Notes: generated by a model from the letters alone, not told the origin. 64,000 nt of DNA from Myxococcales bacterium (GCA_003151595.1 PLXW01000022.1:1-64000), one strand, 5' to 3'. Positions 16,662-27,582 are shown, counted from the first letter of the stretch. A program made the numbers and translations.

Positions 16662-18272
16662 ATGAACGCTACCTTCGCTCGACGGACGCTTGGCTTCAGC
16701 ATTCTGGTTGGTCTCGGTTACGCAGCGGCTCTCCAGGGCTGCGCGGGGATAAGCTCCGAAACGTGCACCGACTTGCTCACGTGCGTGGACGGCGGGAGCT
16801 CGCTCGGCGACGGGGCGACGCCCGTGACCGATGGGACGATGATCACGCCGAAGGATGGCGCGAGCGACGCTCCGCCCATAACCGCTGACGGCGACGACGG
16901 GTCCACGTCCATGGGCGATACTGGCGTGGACACAGGGGTCGATGCGACTCCCCCCTGCGACCCAGCGAAAACTCCCGCGCAAGATGGTTGCGTGATCAAC
17001 GACGAGCTCGCGATCTTCGTCGCGCCGAGCGGCAACGACACGAACGCCGGCACAATGGAGGCCCCGGTGAAGACGCTGGCGCACGCAGTGACTCTCGCGG
17101 TAACGGCGAGCGCGCACCGCGTGATCGCGTGCGCGGCGACGTACAGCGAGACGCTGACGCTGGCGGCGGCGGACGACGTCGGACTTCAGATCTTCGGCGG
17201 AGTCACTTGTCCGGGGGGCGACGCGGGCACGGCCTGGACGTATACCGGCGCGAAGGCCGCTGCGAAGCCAACGGCCCATGGCTACGCGCTCTCCGTGAGC
17301 GACCTCGCGCACGCGCTCGACATTGAGGACTTCGAGTTCGACGCGCAGAACGGGACCGCTGCGGGCGAGTCGAGCATCGCGGGGTTCGTGTCCGGAAGCA
17401 GCGGCGGGGTGACGCTCGAACGGGTGACGTTCGTGGCTGGCACTGCGGTCACTGGAACTTCGGGAGCGACGCCGACAACGGTGTTGCCCGTTGCAAATCC
17501 AGGCACATCTGGGGCGAACGGTGGGGGCCAGGTCACTTGTGCTTGCTCGGATAGCGGCCTGCAAAGCGTTGGTGGCGCCGGTGGACTAAATGCCAACGGC
17601 AATCCGGGACTCCCCAATTTGGGCGGAGGCGCGGGCGGCAACGCCGCTCTCGGATGCGGCGTGGGTGGCGCCGGCAGCGATGGAAACGGAGCGACCCCCC
17701 CGGCCCCAGGCGGCGGTGCGGCGACGCTCGGATCCCTCACCGCGAGCGGCTGGACGCCCACCGGCGGAATAGCTGGCAGCGCAGGAGGCCCTGGGCAGGG
17801 CGGCGGAGGCGGCGGGGGAGCCCCCTCTGCGACGGGGGGCGGCGGAGCCTGCGGAGGATGCGGGGGCGCTGGAGCGTCCCCCGGTTTGGGCGGTGGTTCG
17901 AGCATCGCTCTGCTGGTCTATCAGTCGGAGGCCACGCTCAATTCGAGCGTCCTCACGGCGAAGACCGCCGGGAGTGGCGGTGCGGGAAAGCCTGGGCAGG
18001 CCGGTGCCGGTGGCGCCACGCATGGAGTGGGGAGCGGCGCTTGCAACGGAGGCAACGGCGGCTCCGGTGCCCAGGGCGGCGCGAGTGGCGGCGGCTCGGG
18101 CGGCGTCTCCGTCGGGATCCTGTATTCCTCGACGGGTTCGGCGCCGACGGTCGACAGCGCGACGACCGGCGCGATCACGGTCGGCGCGGCGGGCGCGCTT
18201 GGTCAAGGCGGCGCAACGCCGACCAACGATGGCAAAGCGGGCGTCGCACAGGGCGTGCTCGGGTTTCCGTGA
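16662..18272 (+). CDS. Gly-rich beta-helix-like lipoprotein, copy 1
   Basis: A 536-residue lipoprotein. The signal peptide ends at the lipobox LQGC (about residue 27). An Asp/Thr-rich linker precedes a DUF1565-like start (LAIFVAPSGNDTNAGTMEAP, about 113-132), as in right-handed beta-helix proteins. The C-terminal 260 residues are Gly/Ala-rich (GGAGG, GQGGGG repeats). It is very similar over its whole length to 29414-31033, so one is a recent duplicate of the other. Its downstream flank is a deletion scar (18273-18445). The function is unknown; a surface adhesin or effector scaffold is possible. Confidence 0.8.
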   Translation: MNATFARRTLGFSILVGLGYAAALQGCAGISSETCTDLLTCVDGGSSLGDGATPVTDGTMITPKDGASDAPPITADGDDGSTSMGDTGVDTGVDATPPCDPAKTPAQDGCVINDELAIFVAPSGNDTNAGTMEAPVKTLAHAVTLAVTASAHRVIACAATYSETLTLAAADDVGLQIFGGVTCPGGDAGTAWTYTGAKAAAKPTAHGYALSVSDLAHALDIEDFEFDAQNGTAAGESSIAGFVSGSSGGVTLERVTFVAGTAVTGTSGATPTTVLPVANPGTSGANGGGQVTCACSDSGLQSVGGAGGLNANGNPGLPNLGGGAGGNAALGCGVGGAGSDGNGATPPAPGGGAATLGSLTASGWTPTGGIAGSAGGPGQGGGGGGGAPSATGGGGACGGCGGAGASPGLGGGSSIALLVYQSEATLNSSVLTAKTAGSGGAGKPGQAGAGGATHGVGSGACNGGNGGSGAQGGASGGGSGGVSVGILYSSTGSAPTVDSATTGAITVGAAGALGQGGATPTNDGKAGVAQGVLGFP

Positions 18273-18445
18273 GTGTGCGCTGGAGTGCTGCGTCACGTAG
18301 CGAGATGGGCCGGGTGACCGTCATCCGTGTCCGGGTCGATGAACGCTTCCCGCCCTCGGAGCCCCCCAGACCCCCTCTTTTCACGAGAGGCCGCGAGAAT
18401 CGCGCAGGTGAGCGCGGCAGCAAGCCGTCCGCCAGGCTCGCCGTC
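18273..18445 (-). pseudogene. scar of a deleted T6SS cassette
   Basis: 18273-18355 resembles 31980-32062 (start of the 150-residue gene and last codons of the propeller gene). 18380-18440 resembles 36540-36600 (sequence upstream of the DUF6484 gene). Joining these two directly removes everything equivalent to 32.06-36.53 kb. An older copy of the PAAR/DUF2169 cassette therefore seems to have stood here and been deleted. Confidence 0.55.
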
Positions 18446-19143
18446 GAGAAGCCCGAACGCCCCGTCAGCGATCGACCTCCGTCGCAGAGACAAACGACGT
18501 TGGCGCGACCTCTGCTCCGGCCCGGTACGCGAAGGGCGCCACGTACTCTTTGACACAGCGACTTGCGTGACGTCGATAGATCGACGCTTTCTCGACTCTC
18601 GCGCCAACCTCGAAGACCTGCAATTCATCCGAGCATGCCTCCTTGGTGCGAATGAAGACTTGCGGCGCAGCGCCGCACCTCTTGGGATTGATAGGCTCGG
18701 TGCACGCTTCATCTTCGAACGTGTCCCCAATCGACTCGTAGGTGGGCAGGCAGCGCATCTTGCCATCGACCGTGCGACGAAAATCACAAGATGACTTGCG
18801 TTCACGATCATACCAGCGGACGGGATGAACCACCGGCCCTCCGGGTGTTCCTAGTCGCGCTCGCACGATCCGCGGCGTCGGAGTCGGCGACGCGAGCTCC
18901 GTTCCCTTGATCAGTTCAGCTCGGCCAATCTCCCTTCCCAACTCGAAAACCTCCTCTGACGGAGAAGGGTACGACGCTTGGATTTGACACGCTGTTGGCG
19001 CGTCCATCACGGAGCCCACAGGAAGCATCGCGTACTGCGAGGTGACCTTCGTTCCGACTTGGTAGAAATGCTCCTTGCCGCAGCCCGACGCCGCAGAAGC
19101 TGCTGACTGCGTGTCGGCGCCAGCATCAACCGGAATCATCTCA

Positions 19144-20040
19144 GAAGGTGTTCCGCAGGAAATTTGTCCATCTGATTCTATCGGTGCTTGAAGGCGCGGG
19201 GTGAAAACGGAAAGACGAGAATATCCGAGTGACTTGAGCGACGCGGAATGGTCGCTGATCGAGGCGGAGGTGCCTTCGCCGGTGTGGTTCAAGAATCTGC
19301 AGGAGCCATTGCACACGCCGCGCGAGCTGCTCAACGCGATCCGGTATCGGACGCGCACCGGTGTGTCGTGGCGCTCGCTTCCGCACGATCTGCCGCCATG
19401 GTCGACCGCGTTCAAGTGGTATCAGCGGTGGACCAATGACGGCGTGCTCGACGCGATCCACGACAGCCTGCGCCGTCGGGTGCGCGTCGCCGAAGGACGT
19501 GGCCCCGAGCCCACGGCGGCGATCCTCGATAGCCAGAGCGTCAAGTCGACCGACGTCGGTGGCCCATGCGGCTTCGACGCGGGAAAAAAAGGTCAAAGGA
19601 CGCAAGCGGCATCTGCTGGTTGACGTCCTCGGCCTGCTGCTGGTCGCGATCGTGACGCCAGCGTCGGTCCAAGATCGCGATGGCGCTCCGCCCGTTCTGC
19701 GAGAAGCACACCGCGAGTACCCGACGCTGTCGAAGGTATGGGTCGACGGCGCGTACACGGGCAACGCGATTGCCGAGATCCGCGCCGAGACGTCGCTCGA
19801 TATCGAAGTCGTCAAACGCACGGACGACATGAAGGGCTTCGTCGTCCTACCCAGGCGCTGGGTCGTCGAGCGCACCAACGGCTGGCTTGGGAAGTTTCGC
19901 ATCTTATCCAAGGAGTACGAGCGAACCGTCCAATCGAGCCGAAGCGACATTCTTCACGCGATGTCGTTTCTCATGCTGCGGCGCTTGACCGTCCCCGCAA
20001 GCTCCAGAAAAGAGCGCCGGTAGCGCTGTGGAACACCTTC
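19144..20040 (+). mobile_element. IS5-family insertion sequence (IS427-type), 897 bp
   Basis: Terminal inverted repeats begin GAAGGTGTTCC (19144-19154) and end GGAACACCTTC (20030-20040). A TCA target duplication is seen at 19141-19143 and 20041-20043, which fits the TNA targets of the IS427 group. It is inserted in the lipoprotein gene in opposite orientation to it. Confidence 0.88.
19201..20023 (+). CDS. IS5-family transposase, two overlapping frames
   Basis: The first ORF (19201-19623) carries the N-terminal DUF4096 domain (YPSDLSDAEWSLIE; SWRSLPHDLPPWSTAFKWY) and the first catalytic Asp (AAILDSQSVKS). Coding continues in the +1 frame after an A7 run (19584-19590) with VKGRKRHLLVDVLGLLL, the second Asp (VWVDGAYTG) and the catalytic Glu (RRWVVERTNGWLG), ending at 20023. 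IS427 elements often use programmed frameshifting, so this may be functional; a single-base error in the A7 run would look the same. Confidence 0.85.
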
Positions 20041-20753
20041 TCAGACGCGAAGTACCCGGCGCAGCCAGAGACGACTCTCTTGCTGCAGTCCGGCCCTGAA
20101 AACACGTCCTGCTCAACTAGACTCGTCTCGCTCGGCTCACACGCCCATCCTCCCGCCACGTCGAACATGGTGCAGGGCGTGTTGCCATGGAGTCGGTCTC
20201 GGAGCGTGACGAACGCACGAGCGCCGTCTGAGGTGTTCAGGTACTCCGCCGCGACGGACGCGCTCGCGCCTTCCACACTCGACATCCCCTCGACGAAACG
20301 ACTCGCGGCGATCTCTGGCCCAAGTCGAAATACGCGCTGGCCCTTGAGTGGCTTCGGCGCGCAATGCTGCTCCGAGTCTCGCTGGTACACGGTCTGTGTA
20401 TTCAGCAACTCGTCCTGCGCAGGGAAGATGTGCTCCCGAAAGGTCGCGCAGGAGCCCTCGGCCGCCCGAACGAATCGCGATGTACAGGGTTCCAAGGCGT
20501 TCGTGATGGCGACACGCGCCGCGCACTTGGCGTCGGAAAAGTAGGAGCCTGTACCTTCGAAGCGAGTTGTCGGAAGGCACCGGTTCGCACCGTCGGCTGA
20601 TCGCTCGAACGTGCAGTCTGTCTTGAACTCCTTGTCGCGCCAGCCGACGTGGACCTCGTCCGCGCTTCCGTCGATGCGCAGCGCCCTCGCGATGAGTCGC
20701 GTGCCACTTCGAAAATCACTCCCGACGTCGTGCACTGCGTCTGGAAGATTTAA

Positions 20754-22414
20754 CCTGTATTTCGCGCCGCTCTGAGAAACGCGGTGGCCGAGTAGGATCG
20801 ACGAGTCCGGCGGGGCGAGCGGGGAGGCGCGGTGGGATTTGACCGGGCAGCGATCACACCGCCCCCCTTCCCCCCACGAGGCGGAGGCACGCGATCTTGG
20901 GCTGGTCGTGGCGTCAGTCGAGACGGAGGCTCGATTTGGGGAGCACGCGGAGCGTCCAGCGCCGTCCCGAGCGCAGCAGGCGTCCTGGAATGTTGATGAG
21001 CGCGCGGCGCAGCCACGGGACGCGCCACGAGCTGAGATGCGGCGCGGTCCACCGCACGAAGCGACGCATCAAGTTATGTGCGAGCAGCTTGAGCAGGAAG
21101 AGCGCGTGATTCGCGTGGAAGTCCTTGCTGGGGACCTTGCCAATCCCCCAACCCGACTTGAACTCGCCGATCGCGGGCTCGACTTCGGCGTGACCGTCGT
21201 ACTCGTACGCGATGTCTTCGGCCGCACCGGTCCAGTCGTTCGTGACGAAGGCCTGGACGGTGTAGTCGAGCGCGGACCAGAGCTGGATCTGCTTGCCGTT
21301 GTCTCGCTCGCGCGTGCGCATCGCGACCACGCGGAACGGGTATCCGAGCTCCTTCCACGCCTCGCGGACGAAACTGATCTCGGCGACCTGTGTCGAGGGA
21401 CGTCCGAAGGCGTCTGTCTCGACCGTCCTCCACTTCGTGGTGCTTTGGATGGCGCCGCACAGGTCGGCGCTCAGCTTCGCCTTGCCGATGAAGCGCGCGC
21501 CCGCCTTCTGGGCTGCGGCGTAGATCGCCGCGCAGTCGCCTCCGGCGTCGATGCGCATGGTCACCTGTACGTCCCCGCCGACGGCGATGCGGAAGCGGCG
21601 AAGCCATCTGCCGATCGTCGGCGCGTCCGCATCCCCGAGCCCGGTATCACCGGGGCGTAGAAGCGCGCCGACGCACGCGCCGACCTCGGCGCAGCAGACG
21701 AGAATGGGGTGATAGCTGGCACGTGCGTGGTAACGGGGATTCGGTCCGCAGAGCGCTCCCTCGTGCGAGCCGAACAGGCACTCGACGGTCGTGTCGACGT
21801 CGAGATGAACGTGCTTCGAGTCGAGGTCCCGCACGAGCGCGAGACCGTGCTCGACCATCAACGCTTCGAGGGCGCCGACGGCCTCGTCATCGAATCGGCA
21901 AAGGTCGCGGTAGACGGTATCGAGGCTGGGAACGACGCCGCCTGCGAGGCGGACGAAGAGCGGATCGGCTGCGAGCGATTCGAGCCCGAAGACGCGCGCT
22001 TCACCGGCCACGTTCGAGTCGAGCAACAATCGAAGCTGCGCCTCCATCGGATACACGACCGCGGGACCGTCCTTGAGCCGACAGAACCGTCGCCGAAGCT
22101 CGCCGTCGACTCCCTTCTGGCGGCAGAACACGCCGAAGCTCGCCAAGCCCGCGGCCCCCGTGAGCGTCGCGTCACTTCGTCCTGCGCGGATGCGCGTCGG
22201 ATCCGCACGGCGGATGCGCTGCGTCCGACGGTGACCGTCGCCGCGCTTGCCGCCGCGCATCTCCCGACGCACCTTATGGATGCTCGTCGCGTGCGTGGTT
22301 TTTGTTCTCATCAAACGGGGCAACGAACGCGACGAGCGCTAAATTCCCGCACGCTGCGCTCGCCGGGAACGATGCCGCCGACCGCGTTCGCAGCGGCGCG
22401 CGCGAAATACAGGT
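20754..22414 (-). mobile_element. IS1380-family insertion sequence, 1661 bp
   Basis: The ends are near-perfect inverted repeats starting CCTGTATTTCGCGC on the left and matched by GCGCGAAATACAGG on the right. A TTAA target duplication lies at 20750-20753 and 22415-22418. It interrupts the same lipoprotein gene as the IS5-family element and lies in the gene's own orientation. Confidence 0.85.
20914..22311 (-). CDS. IS1380-family transposase
   Basis: A 465-residue DDE transposase of usual IS1380 length. Features seen are DSKHVHLDVDTTVECLFG (first catalytic Asp), VTMRIDAGGDC (second Asp region) and YDGHAEVEPAIGEFKSGWG (catalytic Glu), followed by the typical ALFLLKLLAHNLMRRF. ATG 22311 is chosen. 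The frame is intact, so the element may be active. Confidence 0.9.
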   Translation of the reverse strand: MRTKTTHATSIHKVRREMRGGKRGDGHRRTQRIRRADPTRIRAGRSDATLTGAAGLASFGVFCRQKGVDGELRRRFCRLKDGPAVVYPMEAQLRLLLDSNVAGEARVFGLESLAADPLFVRLAGGVVPSLDTVYRDLCRFDDEAVGALEALMVEHGLALVRDLDSKHVHLDVDTTVECLFGSHEGALCGPNPRYHARASYHPILVCCAEVGACVGALLRPGDTGLGDADAPTIGRWLRRFRIAVGGDVQVTMRIDAGGDCAAIYAAAQKAGARFIGKAKLSADLCGAIQSTTKWRTVETDAFGRPSTQVAEISFVREAWKELGYPFRVVAMRTRERDNGKQIQLWSALDYTVQAFVTNDWTGAAEDIAYEYDGHAEVEPAIGEFKSGWGIGKVPSKDFHANHALFLLKLLAHNLMRRFVRWTAPHLSSWRVPWLRRALINIPGRLLRSGRRWTLRVLPKSSLRLD

Positions 22415-22505
22415 TTAAGGGAGGACTGGATGGCGCGCTTGACGGGAGGAGGTTCTCGCGTCTCCCGCCTTGCAAAGCGCATGCTGCGAGAGTGAGTAGC
22501 AACAT

Positions 22506-22955
22506 CCATGACGCCGCATTGCGGCCCCGATGATCGGAGATCATTGCGTTTCCAGTGTCTGCTCCGATGCGCAGCCCTGCAGTGTCCTTGGTCGGCTTCT
22601 CAGATCGTAGTTTTTATGGTCGCTCGGTCGGCGTCGCTGGATGGCTTCCGGCTCCGCGCTTGCGACGAGCGCGAGCGGCGCATGCTGAAGCTGGCGTGTC
22701 TGACGCCCAGGCACGCGTGTGCGCCTTCAACGCTGACGCGTGCGGGGTCGAGGCTGGCGAGTGGGTCGTCAAGGTTGGCGAGTGCGCCGCCACGGCTGGC
22801 GAGTGGCACGTCGAGGTCGGCGAGTGCGCCGTCACGGCTGGCGAGTGGTCCGCACGGCGACACTGCGCGCCATTCGAGAGCTTCGAGTTGGCCATGAAAG
22901 CGACACAGCACGAGGTCAACCCCAGTGCCGCTGCCGTGCTGAAAGAGGTTCATCC
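22506..22955. repeat. intergenic region with five 21-bp tandem repeats
   Basis: GGCGAGTG occurs at 22756, 22777, 22798, 22819 and 22840, exactly 21 bp apart, so every frame is open and encodes heptads (for example HSPAVTA/HSPTLTT on the minus strand). Degenerate units of the same type recur at about 29090-29190. I see no gene with a start signal here. Confidence 0.6.
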
Positions 22956-23699
22956 TCATGGCGCCGACGGGTCTTCCTCTTTGGGCGCGGCTGGATACTT
23001 CGCGCAATCTTCGAACCGAATCCATCCGCAGGCCCAGTTGACCTTCCCGCCATAGGAGCTGTCGCGACGATCCTCCGAGATCGTGGGATCGTTGGTGAGT
23101 GCCTCCCGGTACGCGCGGAGCGCTTCGACACAGCCTTGTTCGCCTTCCGGCACCTTTGGCGAGCAGAGGTGGTCGGCTCGAGTGGAACGTATCTCTGCGA
23201 CGGCGTGAAAGTCGCCGCCTCGGGTAAAGAGCGCTTCGGCGAGGCGACCGTCTGGATCCGTCGTCGAAAGCGGCCGGAGTGTCAGCGCTGTCGCAGCATC
23301 GATACAGCACTCTTTTGAACCAAATCCGCATCCACGTTCGTAGAACTCGACACGGCGCTCGAGAGACTTTGGGGTGCCCTCCCCAAGCCCCGCTTTCCCG
23401 CCGGCTACATGACAGTTCTCCGGGTCCCCGTATTCACAGGCGCGCGCGCTGAAGAGAAACTCTTTCGTAGGATCGCTCCCCGCTACCCACATGGCCATGC
23501 GACTGCACGCGAGGGCAGACCGTCTCAACATGCAGAGATCTTCGCATTCTGTGGATCGGCTCGCACAAGCCAGGGATGCTTCCTTGGGCGATGGAACTGG
23601 AATCGGGTGCTCGCTCAACGATGTCGGCGCTCGTTCAGCAGGGGGATGCGGGCGAGCGCAAGCGGCGAGGAAGATCGCATAGAGGGGAAGGAGCCTCAC
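22956..23699 (-). CDS. Sel1-like lipoprotein, candidate immunity protein
   Basis: A 247-residue lipoprotein starting at GTG 23699, with signal LLPLYAIFLAAC (lipobox LAAC). The mature part has paired Cys and small-residue helices (ACEYGDPENCHVAGGKAG; FYERGCGFGSKECCIDAATA), resembling Cys-rich Sel1-type repeats. Its start overlaps the stop of the upstream M15-peptidase effector as GTGA, so the two are translationally coupled. Periplasmic lipoproteins encoded directly after T6SS peptidoglycan hydrolases are commonly their immunity proteins; that role is inferred. Confidence 0.65.
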   Translation of the reverse strand: MRLLPLYAIFLAACARPHPPAERAPTSLSEHPIPVPSPKEASLACASRSTECEDLCMLRRSALACSRMAMWVAGSDPTKEFLFSARACEYGDPENCHVAGGKAGLGEGTPKSLERRVEFYERGCGFGSKECCIDAATALTLRPLSTTDPDGRLAEALFTRGGDFHAVAEIRSTRADHLCSPKVPEGEQGCVEALRAYREALTNDPTISEDRRDSSYGGKVNWACGWIRFEDCAKYPAAPKEEDPSAP

Positions 23700-26600
23700 G
23701 CCGTGCTCTCCTTGGTGTGCTGAGAAATGTCGGCGACTTGCTTCCGCAGTGTGTCGAGCGATGCGGCCACCTTGTCCCGTTCGGCGGGCGTGGTTGGCGT
23801 GCCACGTTTTTTTGCAGCTTGCGCGAGTGACGCTAGCGACTTCGCAAGTTCCTTTGCATGGGTGATCGTCGGCACCCAGTCGCTGATGACCTTGAAACCC
23901 AGCGCGATCCGCTGGGCCACGTCCGCTGCGTCGGCCTTCGCCTGGTTCGCTTCCTCCTCACTCGTCGAGAAATATGCCTTCTTCAGAGCTCGTCCGAGCG
24001 CGCCATACATCCCATCGGATTTGCCCGCAGTTCCCGGCGAGAATGCACTCTGCATTTGTACGCAATCTGTGATCAGGTCACTAACGCGTGCTTGCGCGTC
24101 CAAAATTATCGTCGGCAGGTCCGCATCTCTCACGTCGCTAGCCGCGCTCGCCGCCAGCTCAAGAGTGGGGCTGATCAGGCTTGGATCTTCCAAGAGAGGA
24201 GCCTGCCTGACAATCAGTCGCAATTTCGCGCGCGCTCCCGTCGCGGTACCTGCCGACAGCTTCGGAACCGGTTGTCCAACCGCACGCTGCACGTCGAAAA
24301 TCGTCCCCTTCCAACCTTGCCGCGCGCCATTCCCAGCAAACCAAGCGTCAAGTGCGGGGCTACCTACCCCGTGCAACGTTCGTAAGTCGAAATGCATGAT
24401 GTCGCCTGTGAAGTCTCCAACTGCTTCCCCGTCGCCGCTGCCAGTCGCCCCGAGCCACGTCAGCCCCGCCTCTACCAGCGCCACGACGAGCTTGCGAGTA
24501 ACTCCCAAGAAACCGCGCGTGACATCGCGCGCCTTAGGAACATACACCGACCAACCTGGCGGCCACGCACACGGAATGACACGGTGAGTAGCATCCCCAC
24601 TGGCTCCGAAAGAGAGGTTGCCAATGACCATCACCATTTCTGCGCTCTCTTTGTCGCGCTGCATTTGGAAGAACGCCGCACGAGCGCGCGCATCGTTGCT
24701 CTTTAGGTCTGAAACGGCGACGTCCACGCGCTTTCTCGTCTTGCGGGGAAGCGGATCGGCGTCCGCGACTTCGAGCGTGTAGTTCGGGGGAGCCGTCGTG
24801 TTCGTCTCGGCGTAGGGGATGAGATCCGCATCGACCGGGAACGTCGCCGCCAGAGGAGTCGCACTGAGGACCGTGTTTCGGAAATCCTCGAGCGTCGTAG
24901 GCTTCACGTACCTCTTCCAAGCGTCGTTGACGATCGAGAAACGGTCCCACGCCGCGCCCACGTCTTCCTCGGCGTACTTGGTGTAATCCGTCACCGGATC
25001 GCAAGGTGCCGCGGTCGGGCGCCCTAGGAGCTTTCCCGGGGCGACGGTCATGTCGGCCCCTTTCCCTGTGGCCAAGAGGCAAGCACGGTCGAAGCCCGCC
25101 ATGGCAGGCTCATAGACGTTGTCGGAAACGAAGTGCGAGACCGCCTTTGCTTGGAGATCGGCGTTCGTCTTTTCCTGGGCTCGTTGCTGCTCCTTTGGCC
25201 ATGTCGGGTCGACGGGCGTCCCCGCTCTCGGGAGGAGCAACGGGTCAAATCTGTGATTCTCGCCGTAGAGCTTTCCGCTCTTGCCTTTCACACAAATGAA
25301 GGGAGCGTCACCGGCGCCTACGTCGATGGCACACCCGTCGGCGTGCATCGAGATTTCGGGTCCTTGTCCTCTTGGCTTGGCACGCACGGTACTGTGCTGT
25401 GCGGTGACGCGCAGCTCACTCTTCACCCACGCGGCAAACCCCGCCGTCGAGGCGGTCCTTCCATCAGCGGTAACGTCTTGGCAGTAGCGAAACCACAATC
25501 GCTTCTGTGCCCAATCGAGCCGCTCCTTCAATTCAGGGCACACGCCCGTCACGGCTTGATCCGTAACGATTAGCGTGCCTGCGTCGACGCTCCAGTCACG
25601 TGCCCAGATGCCGCTCGCCGGATCACGCATCGGCATTCGTCCTGACGAGAACTTCTGGCCTAGAAAGGTTCCGTCGATGAGAGGCATCTCGAAAAGAAGA
25701 TCGGCCGGCAACCCCGCCCACCCTGGCTTTCCGTCACCGCCCAACTGGTCCTTGCTCACCGGGATATAGGCCGAAAGGACGGCCACGAGCGTGCTACCGG
25801 CGGGCGTCCAATCGATCGTCGGCGCGTCCTCGCATTTGCATTGGGGGCGCACGGAAGCGGCCGGCTGATCGGGGGCTTGCTCCGCATCGGAAGGAGACGC
25901 AGCTGGCACGGGAGCAACGTCGCTCGCCGAGGCGGGAACCGTGCCGGCGCTCTGCACATCGTTGAGCAGCTTTGATTGGTCGGACACAGGCGCGTTCTGA
26001 GCCAGCCCGTAGTCGAGCGCAAAGCGCGCCATCGAAGTGTCGAGTGTCGACGTTCCGACCGAGTATCCGAGATTGCGGAGCCACTCGGCGTTGCGACGAG
26101 ACTCGTCGTCGTCGGAAAGCGGAAGTTTCACTTGGGCGCCATGAGCAAATGGGCTGGCGGTGATCGCGCCCGACCGATTCGACGGTGGAGGCGCATCGTC
26201 ACTGGCAGGTGGAGAAGCATCGTCCGAAGAGCCACCGCAATCGCCCGTCCCGTACGGATCCACGGCGGGGTCTTCGGGCTCGTTGCTCAAGTCCAAGGCG
26301 GGCAACGGGTCCGGTGATGGAAAAGACGGGGAAGTCGCCGGATCGGGAATGAGCCACGCGACCTGCAAGTCCCTCCGGACGGGAATCTCCGCCTCGACCA
26401 ACTTCCCGTTTCCGTCAGTCTGTCCGCGGCGCACGAGCGTACCGGCGCGCAGCTCGTAGTCCACTGGGTTCGGGTACGCCGCCCCCTTTCCATCGCGCAG
26501 CCATAGGTTCACAGTGACTCGAACGGCCTCGCATGGAGAGAGCCGCGCGATGAAATCGTAGAACTTGCAGCCGAACGTCTTGCCGTGACGGCTGATGAGG

Positions 26601-27578
26601 CGACGTTCCTCCGATGGGCGCAGCCGATCGTCCTTGTTGCTCCACGCGACGCTCGCGCACCCGTCCGGCCCGGTGCTCGCGGACGGGCACGCCCAAAGCG
26701 ACATCTTCTTCACGTCGCCAGGCCGGAACAGGAAGATCAGTACGCGCCTGTTTGGGGCGCTGCGCTCGAATACGTGCGTCGCGCTGGCTGTCGGGTGCTA
26801 GTTCGTTAGTCTCGTCCTTCGACAGAACGACGGCGAGGTTCCGCTCGCCGCACCCTTGAAACGCTCCGCGGAGATCGGGTTCTTTGCCCTCGCCGACGAA
26901 GTCCGTCGGGTCGTAGGCGCGCGCCGTACCTCCCTGGTCCGCCGTGAGCGAGTCCATGTAGCCGCCGAAAAGCGCGAGGCGCGTGGACGCGTCGACACTG
27001 CCATCGTCGGCAAGCCCGTTGTCCTGCTTGAAAGCGTGAATCCCGGCCCGAAACAGCGGGCCTACTTTGCCGTCGATCGCGCCCACGTCGTATCCGAGCT
27101 GCGTCAGGCACGTCTGAAGGCTTTCGACTCCCCATTTGTCGCCTTGAAATGCGCCTTGGTGCAGGTCGTCCCATAGCGCCGGCTGGCGCGTGAGTAGGGC
27201 GTAGATGGCCTTCGCGCGCCTTCCGCCGAGCGTCTTGTTGTACGCCTCGTCACCAATGGGGTCGGCATGGCCGAAGACCGCGAGTTTGTCGCCATCCGTG
27301 GTACCGGGAGCGCGCAGGTTGAAGATCGCGGCGAGCTCCGCCGACATCGTCGGGTGCGGGAACGAACTGTCGAACGCGAAGCGTGAGTACTCGAGCCGCG
27401 CGCACGCCGTCGGGAGGGGCCATGTTTCGAGCGCGATGGTGTTCGTCACGTCGGCGACCGTGGGGGCGACACGGAGATGCCGGCGAGGGGGATTCGGATC
27501 CCGGTAGACGATCCCGCCGTCCGTGACGAGCGATGCGTTGCTCGGTGTGCTCCCGTTGCTGTCGTTCGAATCCGGCAT
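23696..27578 (-). CDS. putative T6SS effector: OmpA-like, PG-binding and M15 peptidase, frameshifted
   Basis: Two ORFs, 27578-26415 and 26713-23696, form one protein of about 1,290 residues if one base is removed at the G4 run near 26751-26757; the joined frame reads NRRVLIFLFRPGDVKK. Order: an OmpA-like region (FGHADPIGDEAYNKTLGGRR, about 100-120); a peptidoglycan-binding repeat (LQTCLTQLGYDVGAIDGKVG, about 155-175) and a second partial one (WLRNLGYSVG); the M15 peptidase zinc site HADGCAID, with a late His-x-Asp in DIMHFDLRT after a large insertion; a helical C-terminus. M15 enzymes cleave D-Ala or peptide stems of peptidoglycan. The operon continues into the coupled lipoprotein. The shift could be an error or inactivation. 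Confidence 0.7.
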
Positions 27579-27582
27579 TGCC

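Larger units (their letters stand above)
18465..22505 (-). pseudogene. lipoprotein gene interrupted by two insertion sequences
   Basis: Three segments join in frame on the minus strand: 22505-22415, 20753-20041 and 19140-18465, with one target duplication counted at each junction. The first supplies MLLLTLAACALQGG, a lipoprotein signal with lipobox LAAC. Removal of IS 1 (TTAA duplication) gives PPLNLPDAVHDVG, and removal of IS 2 (TCA duplication) gives GYFASEMIPVDAG. The restored protein is about 490 residues with an internal repeat: C-F-R-A-DG-RCLPT, followed by an Asp/Cys segment, occurs in both halves. No named family was recognised. Its place beside the T6SS effector operon suggests a periplasmic immunity or accessory lipoprotein, now dead. 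Confidence 0.75.

Noticed and set aside
22756..22860. Possible CRISPR array
   Set aside because: Units of 21 bp are directly adjacent without unique spacers, and no cas genes are nearby. It is a tandem repeat.
22600..23331. 243-codon minus-strand ORF
   Set aside because: It overlaps the lipoprotein gene 22956-23699 in another frame and is held open by the 21-bp repeats.
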